From an uncultured bacterium (lineage in GTDB: Bacteria > Patescibacteriota > Minisyncoccia > Phycocordibacterales > UBA9973), in contig CAIMAO010000019.1 of NCBI GenBank assembly GCA_903838985.1, forward strand, positions 1-49,366: 49,366 nucleotides of DNA, in the 5' to 3' direction. The position numbers and the translations under genes were made by a program. Below are positions 39,449 to 47,023 of this stretch, piece after piece; positions within the stretch are counted from its first letter, which is position 1, and every line of letters starts with the position of its first letter. Under the pieces are notes generated by a model that had not been told where the DNA came from, did no database searches, and saw nothing but the letters and a program-made list of their open reading frames with translations.

Positions 39449-39883
39449 ATGCAGATACATAATTTAAAAAGAGAACATAAAAATAAGAAAGATCGCATAG
39501 TCGGTCGTGGTGGTAAACATGCTAAGACTTCAGGAAGAGGAGGTAAGGGGCAGACAGCTCGTGCGGGTAATAAACGCCGTCCAGAACTTCGCGATATCAT
39601 TAAGAAATTACCAAAACATCGTGGTTATCAATTTAATTCTATCGAGATAAAACCAGTTGGAATTTCTCTTGATAAGGTCATTAAAGCTTTTGAAAAGGGA
39701 GGGGAAGTCAATCCTAAAAATCTTTTAGAAGCGAAAGTAGTCAAAAAAGTAAAAGGTTGGATCCCAAAGATAAAGATATTAAATGGTAAATTGGAATTAG
39801 CTACAAAGATTCAAGTTTCTAAATGTTTAGTTTCAGATTCTGCAAAAGAGAAAATACTAAAAGCAGGAGGAGAAATAAACTAA
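39449..39883 (+). CDS. rplO: 50S ribosomal protein L15
   Basis: A 144-residue uL15. It has R-G-G-K-H-A-K-T-S-G-R-G-G-K-G-Q and R-P-E-L, then V-S-K-C-L-V-S-D-S-A-K-E-K-I. Standard position before secY. Confidence 0.95.
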   Translation: MQIHNLKREHKNKKDRIVGRGGKHAKTSGRGGKGQTARAGNKRRPELRDIIKKLPKHRGYQFNSIEIKPVGISLDKVIKAFEKGGEVNPKNLLEAKVVKKVKGWIPKIKILNGKLELATKIQVSKCLVSDSAKEKILKAGGEIN

Positions 39884-39924
39884 GTCATAAAGTAGAAAGT
39901 TATAAAGTTCATAAAGTAAATATA
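39884..39924 (+). repeat. ATAAAGTTCATAAAGT intergenic repeat before secY
   Basis: GTCATAAAGTAGAAAGTTATAAAG, then TTCATAAAGT. Nearly the same element as before rplX. Confidence 0.65.
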
Positions 39925-41196
39925 ATGGAAAACTTTTTAAATAAAATAAAATTGATTTGGACTGATACTGTTTTACGAAAAAGAGTTTTGTTTGTCATTT
40001 TTGCTTTAGTGGTTTTTCGTTTACTTTCTGCAATACCTATTCCAGGGATAGATACACTAGAACTCAGTCGTTTTTTATCTAACAACCAATTTTTTGGTAT
40101 TTTAAATATATTCTCTGGTGGTGGACTTTCCAATCTTTCTATAATAATGCTTGGTGTTGGGCCATACATCACAGGTTCAATCATAATGCAGCTTTTGACT
40201 ATTATGGTGCCTGCTTTAAAGAGAATCTATCATGAAGAAGGTGAAGCTGGTAGAAAAAGATTTACTCAGTATTCAAGACTTATTACTATTCCACTTGCAG
40301 CTATTCAAGGTTTCAGTCTTTTAGCTATTCTTGAAAGTCAAAAGATTTTAGTAAATTTGACGCCTTTTAATCGTATCACAAATTTGATTATAGTTATTTC
40401 AGGTTCTATTTTATTGATGTGGATTGGTGAACTTATGACTGAGTTTGGTATTGGTAATGGTGTTTCTTTAATAATTTTCGCTGGTATCGTTTCCAGACTT
40501 CCTTCAGAAATAAGTCAGTTGATATTTACTTTTGATGTTTCTCAGATACCTCTTTACTTGATGTTTATAGCAGCAGGCGCTCTTGTTATTGCAGGGGTTG
40601 TCGTTGTTACAGAGGCAGAACGTCCAATACCTGTCACTTATGCAAAGCGTGTACGTGGTGCAAAGATGTATGGTGGAGGTTCCACATATTTACCATTACG
40701 TGTTAATCAAGCAGGAGTTATTCCTATAATTTTTGCTCTTTCTTTATTGCTATTTCCACAGATGATAGGTAATTTCTTATCAAGTTCTGGAAATGCGACT
40801 GTCGCATCTGTTGCAAAAGTATTAGCTTCATTTTCACAAACAAGCACTCTTTATGCTGTGCTTTACTTTATATTAGTATTTCTTTTCACATATTTTTACA
40901 CAGCTGTCACATTTGATCCAGAAGCACTTGCAACTAATTTACAAAAGAATGGTGCATTTATTCCAGGTATTCGCCCAGGAGTTTCTACTTCTGCATATAT
41001 TTCAAAAGTTTTGAGTCGTATTACATTACTCGGTGCAGTCTTCTTAGGATTCATCGCTGTTTTGCCTTTGATAGTACGTTCATTGACTGGTATCACAGCT
41101 ATAGCTCTAGGTGGTACAGCACTTCTCATCGTTGTCTCTGTTGTTCTTGATCTCATCAAAAAAGTAGATGCTCAAATCTCAATGAGGGAATACTAA
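39925..41196 (+). CDS. secY: preprotein translocase subunit SecY
   Basis: A 423-residue ten-helix channel protein. It has R-L-L-S-A-I-P-I-P-G-I-D, the plug/helix-2 region S-I-M-L-G-V-G-P-Y-I-T-G-S-I-I-M-Q-L-L, E-A-E-R-P-I-P-V and N-Q-A-G-V-I-P-I-I-F-A, then the cytosolic loop G-A-F-I-P-G-I-R-P-G. The start is ATG 39925; a longer frame from 39823 merely reads the repeat as S-H-K-V-E-S-Y-K-V. It partners SecE (15325). Confidence 0.97.
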   Translation: MENFLNKIKLIWTDTVLRKRVLFVIFALVVFRLLSAIPIPGIDTLELSRFLSNNQFFGILNIFSGGGLSNLSIIMLGVGPYITGSIIMQLLTIMVPALKRIYHEEGEAGRKRFTQYSRLITIPLAAIQGFSLLAILESQKILVNLTPFNRITNLIIVISGSILLMWIGELMTEFGIGNGVSLIIFAGIVSRLPSEISQLIFTFDVSQIPLYLMFIAAGALVIAGVVVVTEAERPIPVTYAKRVRGAKMYGGGSTYLPLRVNQAGVIPIIFALSLLLFPQMIGNFLSSSGNATVASVAKVLASFSQTSTLYAVLYFILVFLFTYFYTAVTFDPEALATNLQKNGAFIPGIRPGVSTSAYISKVLSRITLLGAVFLGFIAVLPLIVRSLTGITAIALGGTALLIVVSVVLDLIKKVDAQISMREY

Positions 41197-41211
41197 AAAT
41201 ATATTTAAAAC

Positions 41212-41238
41212 AAAAAACTCCCTTATTGGGAGTTTTTT
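41212..41238. terminator. bidirectional terminator between secY and the minus-strand kinase
   Basis: AAAAAACTCCC/GGGAGTTTTTT with loop TTATT. The TAA stop codon of the minus-strand gene is formed by the loop and its last codons by the stem. Confidence 0.9.
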
Positions 41239-41831
41239 GTTTTGTATTCTTCTATTGCTTCCAAAATATCTTTTGTTACCTTAGAAATTGGTTGATTGCC
41301 GTTTATTATTTTTAGTTTACTTAAGCTCTGAAAGTATTTTACTGTTTTGCCGACTTGATCTTTGTGCCAATTTATTCTAGTTTTTATAATATTTTTTTCA
41401 TCAAGTATTTTATAGTCAGCTTTCATGCTTCCTGTCCTTCTTTCAGTTGATCGCTTGTAAACTTCTTTATCAGGAAGACTTACATAGAAAGCCAAAAAAT
41501 CTTGTTTTTTTTCAGCAAGGATTTTTTTTAATAATTGAGCTTCTGGTTTCAACCTAGGGTTTCCTAAGAACAACAAATCTTTATCTTTTGGTTTTTTGGA
41601 AATTTCTCGAATTAAAAATTTTTTCATAAGTGCTACAGGTGCTGGCTTGCCTTGTCCTGTCGTGCGTCTTACCCAATCTCCATCTGCGCTCTTTTCTTTC
41701 ATTAATTTACGCCAATATATACCAGACTCAACAAGCTTGAGAGCGTATTTATTTTCTAAAATTTTTGCTTGAGTATCTTTACCAGAGGCTATCATCCCTA
41801 ATAAAACTATATTAAATCCAAGTTTTTTCAT
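41223..41831 (-). CDS. adenylate kinase-like P-loop nucleotide kinase
   Basis: A 202-residue Adk-fold protein. Walker A is L-L-G-M-I-A-S-G-K-D-T-Q (about residues 10-21; Adk has G-x-P-G-x-G-K-G-T). There is an NMP-binding-like S-G-I-Y-W-R and a lid-like R-S-T-E-R-R-T-G segment. The usual D-G-F/Y-P-R motif is replaced by L-G-N-P-R. The substrate is unknown and it is clearly diverged from the true Adk next door. It runs opposite to the secY/adk direction from its own promoter. Confidence 0.82.
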   Translation of the reverse strand: MKKLGFNIVLLGMIASGKDTQAKILENKYALKLVESGIYWRKLMKEKSADGDWVRRTTGQGKPAPVALMKKFLIREISKKPKDKDLLFLGNPRLKPEAQLLKKILAEKKQDFLAFYVSLPDKEVYKRSTERRTGSMKADYKILDEKNIIKTRINWHKDQVGKTVKYFQSLSKLKIINGNQPISKVTKDILEAIEEYKTKNSQ

Positions 41832-41846
41832 GTATTTAATATAACA
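41832..41846 (-). promoter_or_regulatory. leaderless promoter of the minus-strand kinase
   Basis: On the minus strand TGT (41846-41844) TATATT (41843-41838), exactly 6 nt, ATG 41831. Confidence 0.55.
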
Positions 41847-41878
41847 TATCGGGGGTTGTTTTTTAAGCTTAAATTTTG

Positions 41879-41890
41879 TATTCTTAGTTT
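41879..41890 (+). promoter_or_regulatory. leaderless promoter of adk
   Basis: TATTCT (41879-41884), exactly 6 nt, ATG 41891. TG precedes the box. Confidence 0.45.
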
Positions 41891-42478
41891 ATGCAACCTC
41901 AAACTTTTGTGTTTTTTGGAATAATAGGCTCTGGCAAGGGGACACAGGTAGATTTACTTGTGGATTTCTTAAAAAAGCGTGACGGACGTGAGTGTCTTCA
42001 TACTTCTACAGGTAATGAATATAGGAAACTCATAGAAAGTGGTAATTACACAGGCACATTGGTGAAAGATTCAATAACTCGTGGGGAACTTCAGCCTAAT
42101 TTTTTGACTAATGCTATTTTTACAAATATATTGACCTCATCTTTAAATCCTGAAAAACATTTGATAGCAGATGGATATCCTAGGACCATAGAGCAATCAG
42201 AGAATTTTGAAGCAATGATGAAATTTTTCCATAGAGACAATATAGATATAATTTATATAGAACTCAGTAAAGAAGAAGCGTTGAGAAGAAATCTATTGCG
42301 TGGTAGACATGATGATACAAAGGAGGGGATAGCAAAAAGATTTAACGAATATACAAACAATGTAGTGCCTTCAATGAATTATTTTAAAGATAAAGAAAAT
42401 TATAAGATACATCATATCAACGGTGAACAAAGTAAAGAAGACGTTCACAAAGATATTATTAAAGCACTTAATTTCTAG
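41891..42478 (+). CDS. adk: adenylate kinase
   Basis: A 195-residue kinase interconverting ATP+AMP and 2 ADP. It has F-G-I-I-G-S-G-K-G-T-Q, H-T-S-T-G-N-E-Y-R, A-D-G-Y-P-R-T and a short lid (R-L-like L-R-G-R-H-D-D-T). It lacks the zinc-type extended lid. It lies after secY as in many bacteria, but with an opposed gene and its own promoter in between. pyrH begins 1 nt after its stop. Confidence 0.88.
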   Translation: MQPQTFVFFGIIGSGKGTQVDLLVDFLKKRDGRECLHTSTGNEYRKLIESGNYTGTLVKDSITRGELQPNFLTNAIFTNILTSSLNPEKHLIADGYPRTIEQSENFEAMMKFFHRDNIDIIYIELSKEEALRRNLLRGRHDDTKEGIAKRFNEYTNNVVPSMNYFKDKENYKIHHINGEQSKEDVHKDIIKALNF

Positions 42479-42479
42479 T

Positions 42480-43163
42480 ATGGAAAAAGAAACTATTATC
42501 ATTTCATTAGGTGGCTCTCTGATTATTCCTGATGATATTGATGTTTCTTTTTTGAAAGAGTTTAAAGATCTAATTATTTCTCAAATAGAAAAGGGAAAAA
42601 ATTTTGTGATAATAACTGGTGGAGGGAAAGTTTGTAGAAAATATCAATTGGCTGCTAAAGAAATTTCTAGCCCTTCTGATGATGATTTAGATTGGATAGG
42701 GATAGCTTCTTTGAGATTAAATGCACAACTTCTCAGAGTAATATTTAGAGATTATACTCATCCTAAAATAATAAAAGATCCAAATGAAATTCTTGATTTT
42801 GATAAGCCAATAGTAGTTGGTTCAGCAAATGAACCTGGACATAGTACGGATTGGGATGCAGTTGTCATAGCAAAAAATGTAGGTGCAAAAAAAATAATTA
42901 ATTTATCAAATACTGATTATGTTTATGATTCTGACCCAAAGATGAACCCTGATGCAAAAAAGATTGAGAAAATTTCTTGGGTAGATTATAGAAAATTAAT
43001 TCCAAAAGAATGGAACCCGGGCTTGAATTCTCCATTTGATCCTATCGCTTCAGAGCTTTCTGAAAAAGAGGGAATAGAAGTAGTGATAATGAATGGTAAG
43101 CCAATCGATAATTTAGCTAAATATCTAAACGGAGAAGAATTTAAAGGAACAGTAATTAAGTAA
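42480..43163 (+). CDS. pyrH: UMP kinase
   Basis: A 227-residue amino-acid-kinase-fold enzyme. It has I-S-L-G-G-S-L-I-I-P, V-I-I-T-G-G-G-K-V-C-R, S-T-D-W-D-A-V and I-N-L-S-N-T-D-Y-V-Y-D-S-D-P. The S-x-D-W-D-A and short N-terminus resemble archaeal-type UMP kinases more than E. coli PyrH. The frame is open inside adk, but ATG 42480 is right after the adk stop and starts the conserved fold. Its TAA begins the first hairpin element. Confidence 0.9.
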   Translation: MEKETIIISLGGSLIIPDDIDVSFLKEFKDLIISQIEKGKNFVIITGGGKVCRKYQLAAKEISSPSDDDLDWIGIASLRLNAQLLRVIFRDYTHPKIIKDPNEILDFDKPIVVGSANEPGHSTDWDAVVIAKNVGAKKIINLSNTDYVYDSDPKMNPDAKKIEKISWVDYRKLIPKEWNPGLNSPFDPIASELSEKEGIEVVIMNGKPIDNLAKYLNGEEFKGTVIK

Positions 43164-43275
43164 AATTTTATTAATCAAACTTTTTTCGGTACGGATTTTT
43201 TGAAGCTTAAAAAATCCTGAAGTTCTCGGCTCGTCAGCCTCGAAACCCCTTCAAAAGTTTATTTATAAAATTTTA
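43161..43275 (+). repeat. hairpin element, copy A (shared core, copy-specific inverted arms)
   Basis: Starts on the pyrH stop codon. The left arm (43161-43184) and right arm (43253-43275) pair over about 22 positions. Between them is a core of about 70 nt shared with copy B, itself holding GGATTTTTT/AAAAAATCC and GGCT-CGTC-AGCC hairpins. The whole folds as a three-way junction. It may serve as a terminator for pyrH. Confidence 0.8.
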
Positions 43276-43287
43276 GTATATAAAAAC

Positions 43288-44058
43288 ATGGCAATAATAA
43301 TTAAAACAAAAGAAGAAATAGAAATATTAAGAGAAGGTGGCAAGAGACTCGCTACTGTTTTATATAAAGTTGGAGAAATGGTAAAGCCTGGTATTTCTAC
43401 TTGGGAACTAGATAAGTATGCAGAAAAATTAATTAAAGATATGGGAGATTATCCTGCATCACTACATTATCGTCCGGAGGGAGCAGATACGCCATTTCCA
43501 GCTTCTTTGTGTGTTTCGATAAATAATGAAGTTGTTCATGGAATTCCAAATAAAAATAAAATATTACAAGAAGGAGATATTGTTTCTCTTGATTTATTAC
43601 TGAGACATAAAAATCTTTTTACAGATATGGCTATCACTGTGCCTGTGGGAGAGGTTAGTTCTTCGTCAAAAAAACTTTTGAAGGTGACAGAAGATGCATT
43701 GATGGTGGGTATTGATGCGGCGAGGGGAGGAAACAGAATAGGAGACATTGGTCATGCTATAGAGAGTTTTGCTCGCAAATATAAATATGGAATTGTAGAA
43801 GTTTTGTCTGGGCATGGTGTAGGGAAGGCAATACACGAAGATCCTTATGTACCAAATTTTGGGAAAGCTGGTACTGGAGCAAAGCTCGTGCCAGGTATGG
43901 TCATAGCCATAGAGCCGATGCTAAATAATGGAACAAAAAATGTCACCTTAGATAAAGACGGATGGACTTTTCGTACAGCTGATGGCAAAAGAAGTGCCCA
44001 TTTTGAACATACGATCTTGATCACCGAAGGTGAACCGGAGATACTAACTAAAATTTAA
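43288..44058 (+). CDS. map: methionine aminopeptidase type I
   Basis: A 256-residue metallopeptidase removing N-terminal Met. It has H-G-I-P, the two metal-binding Asp in S-L-D-L-L...F-T-D-M-A-I-T, S-G-H-G-V-G-K-A-I-H-E-D-P, A-I-E-P-M and F-E-H-T. The Asp-Asp-His-Glu-Glu set is complete. It is bracketed by two copies of the same hairpin element. A TATATA box lies 5 nt before its ATG, so it is likely transcribed alone. Confidence 0.97.
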   Translation: MAIIIKTKEEIEILREGGKRLATVLYKVGEMVKPGISTWELDKYAEKLIKDMGDYPASLHYRPEGADTPFPASLCVSINNEVVHGIPNKNKILQEGDIVSLDLLLRHKNLFTDMAITVPVGEVSSSSKKLLKVTEDALMVGIDAARGGNRIGDIGHAIESFARKYKYGIVEVLSGHGVGKAIHEDPYVPNFGKAGTGAKLVPGMVIAIEPMLNNGTKNVTLDKDGWTFRTADGKRSAHFEHTILITEGEPEILTKI

Positions 44059-44165
44059 ATTAAGAAACAATGTTTTTTCGGTACGGATTTTTTGAAGCTT
44101 AAAAAATCCTGAAATTCTCGGCTCGTCAGCCTCGAAACCCCTTCAAAACATTATTTCTTAATTTA
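44056..44165 (+). repeat. hairpin element, copy B (shared core, different inverted arms)
   Basis: Starts on the map stop codon. Left arm 44056-44072 and right arm 44149-44165 pair at 16 of 17 positions but do not resemble the arms of copy A. The core (from CGGTACGGATTTTTTGAAGC to ACCCCTTCAAAA) differs from copy A by one base (AAATTCTCGG versus AAGTTCTCGG). Confidence 0.8.
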
Positions 44166-44170
44166 GCTTG

Positions 44171-44185
44171 TGATATAATAAATGG
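44171..44185 (+). promoter_or_regulatory. leaderless promoter of the VirD4-like gene
   Basis: TGA (44171-44173) TATAAT (44174-44179), exactly 6 nt, ATG 44186. Confidence 0.6.
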
Positions 44186-46945
44186 ATGGAAGGAACATTT
44201 TTAAATGAAATGCCAAAATTCAAGACTCCAGAAGAGGAGCTGAATTATTTGCGTGCGCATGTGGCAAAAAGAGAACAAGAATTAATTGACACAGGACGTT
44301 TTGAACATGCAGATGAAAATGCAGTAAAGGATATTATTGGACAATATAAAGAAAAGTCACAAGAAGATGTTTTACATAAAGACAATATAATTTCTAAAAA
44401 AGAAACAGAAAACATAGTATTAGCATTAAAACCAGAAACACATGACACCATAATGGAAGAGCTTTTGGGTATTGTCATAACTAAAGGAGTTCGAAATGCT
44501 TTAGCTGTCGTGGAATCTATGGCCAACCCCCATATAGACGATGATTTCCACAGAATATTGGTTCAATATTTTAAAACTGGACAGTTAGCTGGTTGCAAAG
44601 AAGGAACACCCTTGTATAAATCTTTGAATATGACCCTTTTTGAAATTACACTTCCGCCACCAAGAGAAGAAGCTGATAAGCAAAAAGGTTTTAAAGAGTT
44701 TATCGGCGCAATGGAACAATTCTACGCTGGCATGAATTCTATTTCAGAAGGAAAAAATAATGAGAAAGAAAATTATTTTACTTTAGAAGTCGCACTTAAT
44801 AACGTTTCTGATGAAGTAGTGGTTTACGCAGCGATACCAAATAAACACATTACACTTTTTGAAAAACAAGTGCTTTCTTTTTATCATGACGCAAAAATTC
44901 ACGAAGTATCTGACGATTATAACGTTTTTAATGAAAAGGGTGGTTCAGCCGGTGCTTATGCTAGCTTTTCTGAACGTTCAGTACTACCAATAAAGACTTA
45001 TGACAACATTGATCACGACCCAATGAATATCATACTCAATGTTTTTTCTAAATTAAAAAAAGAAGGAGAGGGTGCAGCAATACAGCTCATAGTGGCTCCT
45101 GCTGGTGAGAAATTTATTAATGAATTTCATTATATTTTAGATGATGTGAAAGATGGAATGTCAGTTAAACACGCAGCCGATAATTTTTATAAATTCAATA
45201 GAGCACTTTATAAAGCCACAAAAGAATTATTTTTTGAAAAAAAGAAAAAAGAAGAAACAAAAGAGAAATATATAAAAGGAAGGACTGCAGTAGATGAAGG
45301 TGCGGCAGAAAAGATAGGGAACAAAATGAAAAGCTCTATTATGAAAGCGAATATTCGTATCATTACTTCTGCACCGACAAAAGAAGAAGCAGAATCAATA
45401 TTAGGTGAGATAGAATCTTCCTTCAATCAATTTTCTGAACCAGCAAGTAATTCTTTTGTTTTTGAAAAAGCTTATGGTAGCGATTTAAAGAAACTTTTTC
45501 ATGATTTTTCATATCGTATTTTTTCTGGTGATAAAGTTTTACCAATGAATTTAAAAGAGCTTTCTTCTGTGTTTCATTTCCCAGTCGGTATAGGTAGTCA
45601 GCCACAATTGAAAGAAGCAAAGTCAGGGATAGCTCCTGCACCACTTGAAATGGGGGAGCAGGGAATCATTTTAGGTGTAAATAGCTATAGAGGAAAAGAT
45701 ACTGTAGTGCGTATGGGACGCGAAGATAGAATGAGACATTTCTATGTTATAGGTCAGACAGGCACAGGTAAGACTAATATTATGTTGAATATGATTAGCC
45801 AAGATATTAAGAATGGTGATGGTTGTTGTTATATTGATCCACATGGCACAGATATCCAAACTATTCTTTCACGTATTCCTAAAGAAAGAATTGATGATGT
45901 TATCTATTTTGATCCAGCTTATACAATGCGACCAATGGGTCTCAATATGTTGGAATATGATTCAAAATATCCAGAGCAAAAAACATTTGTAGTGAATGAA
46001 ATGATGGGAATTTTTAATAAGTTATTCGATATGAAAGTGGGTGGTGGAGCAATGTTTGAGCAGTATTTTAGAAATAGTGCGTTTCTTGTGATGGAAGATC
46101 CAGAATCTGGTTCTACACTGCTTGAGATTACTAGAGTTTTGGCTGATAAAGAATTTCGTGATATGAAACTTGCAAAATGTAAGAATCCTATCATCAAACA
46201 ATTTTGGATTTCTGCTGAACAAACGACAGGAGATCAATCTCTAGCAAACTTTGTTCCTTATATTTCTTCAAAATTTGATAACTTTATTTCCAACGACATT
46301 ATGCGCCCTGTTGTTCTCCAACAAAATTCTGTTTTTAACTTTAGAAAAATAATGGATGAGAAAAAAATTCTTTTGGTAAATCTTTCTAAAGGTAGGTTAG
46401 GGGATATAAATGCAAACCTTATAGGTCTCGTGCTTGTTGGTAAAATTCAGATGGCAGCGCTTTCTCGTGTAGATATGTTTGGTAAACCCATGAATGATTT
46501 TTATCTTTACATAGATGAATTCCAAAATGTCACTACAGATTCTATTTCTTCTATTTTGTCTGAAGCTAGAAAATATAGATTGTCATTAAACATAGCACAT
46601 CAATACATTACCCAGCTTGAAGAAAAAATTAAAAATGCTGTTTTTGGCAACGTTGGTTCTATGGCTGTATTTCGTGTGGGCACTGAAGATGCTACATTTT
46701 TGGAACCAAAATTTAAACCTCAATTTAATGCAAATGATATAGCGAAGCTGGATAATTACAATGCTTATATGAGTATGCTCATAAATGGTCAACCTACGAA
46801 ACCATTTAATATAAAGACGTTGGCACCAGAAGAAGGCAATAAAGATATTGTTGATGATTTAAAGCAACTTTCATACTTAAAATATGGACGTGACAGAGAA
46901 GAAGTGGAAGCAGAAATTATGGGTAGATATTCTTCAATGAACTAA
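44186..46945 (+). CDS. VirD4/TraD-like type IV secretion coupling-type ATPase
   Basis: A 919-residue protein. The N-terminal half (about 1-500) has no domain I recognise, is mostly soluble and includes charged coiled-coil-like stretches. The C-terminal half is a RecA-like motor: Walker A G-Q-T-G-T-G-K-T (about residues 523-530), C-Y-I-D-P-H-G, Walker B F-Y-L-Y-I-D-E-F-Q-N-V (about 772-782) and a TraM-recognition-like C-terminus (S-L-N-I-A-H-Q-Y-I). It lacks the N-terminal membrane helices of classic VirD4. No relaxase or VirB genes are in view. It may belong to a CPR-typical DNA or pilus export apparatus (inference). Confidence 0.82.
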   Translation: MEGTFLNEMPKFKTPEEELNYLRAHVAKREQELIDTGRFEHADENAVKDIIGQYKEKSQEDVLHKDNIISKKETENIVLALKPETHDTIMEELLGIVITKGVRNALAVVESMANPHIDDDFHRILVQYFKTGQLAGCKEGTPLYKSLNMTLFEITLPPPREEADKQKGFKEFIGAMEQFYAGMNSISEGKNNEKENYFTLEVALNNVSDEVVVYAAIPNKHITLFEKQVLSFYHDAKIHEVSDDYNVFNEKGGSAGAYASFSERSVLPIKTYDNIDHDPMNIILNVFSKLKKEGEGAAIQLIVAPAGEKFINEFHYILDDVKDGMSVKHAADNFYKFNRALYKATKELFFEKKKKEETKEKYIKGRTAVDEGAAEKIGNKMKSSIMKANIRIITSAPTKEEAESILGEIESSFNQFSEPASNSFVFEKAYGSDLKKLFHDFSYRIFSGDKVLPMNLKELSSVFHFPVGIGSQPQLKEAKSGIAPAPLEMGEQGIILGVNSYRGKDTVVRMGREDRMRHFYVIGQTGTGKTNIMLNMISQDIKNGDGCCYIDPHGTDIQTILSRIPKERIDDVIYFDPAYTMRPMGLNMLEYDSKYPEQKTFVVNEMMGIFNKLFDMKVGGGAMFEQYFRNSAFLVMEDPESGSTLLEITRVLADKEFRDMKLAKCKNPIIKQFWISAEQTTGDQSLANFVPYISSKFDNFISNDIMRPVVLQQNSVFNFRKIMDEKKILLVNLSKGRLGDINANLIGLVLVGKIQMAALSRVDMFGKPMNDFYLYIDEFQNVTTDSISSILSEARKYRLSLNIAHQYITQLEEKIKNAVFGNVGSMAVFRVGTEDATFLEPKFKPQFNANDIAKLDNYNAYMSMLINGQPTKPFNIKTLAPEEGNKDIVDDLKQLSYLKYGRDREEVEAEIMGRYSSMN

Positions 46946-47007
46946 TGTTATCCACAGATTCTATCTATATTTAAAAGGATTTTTATTGTTGTGTTATGTT
47001 TTTAAAT

Positions 47008-47023
47008 TGCTATAATATTAAAT
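47008..47023 (+). promoter_or_regulatory. leaderless promoter of the beta-helix protein gene
   Basis: TGC (47008-47010) TATAAT (47011-47016), then 7 nt to ATG 47024. Confidence 0.6.

Noticed and set aside
39823-39924. Upstream start for secY inside rplO
   Set aside because: The extra residues simply translate the end of rplO in another frame and the intergenic repeat (S-H-K-V-E-S-Y-K-V).
43161-44165. map as the cargo of a composite transposon flanked by repeats
   Set aside because: The repeats are in direct orientation, no transposase or target duplication is seen, and map is an essential gene in its usual place after adk and pyrH.
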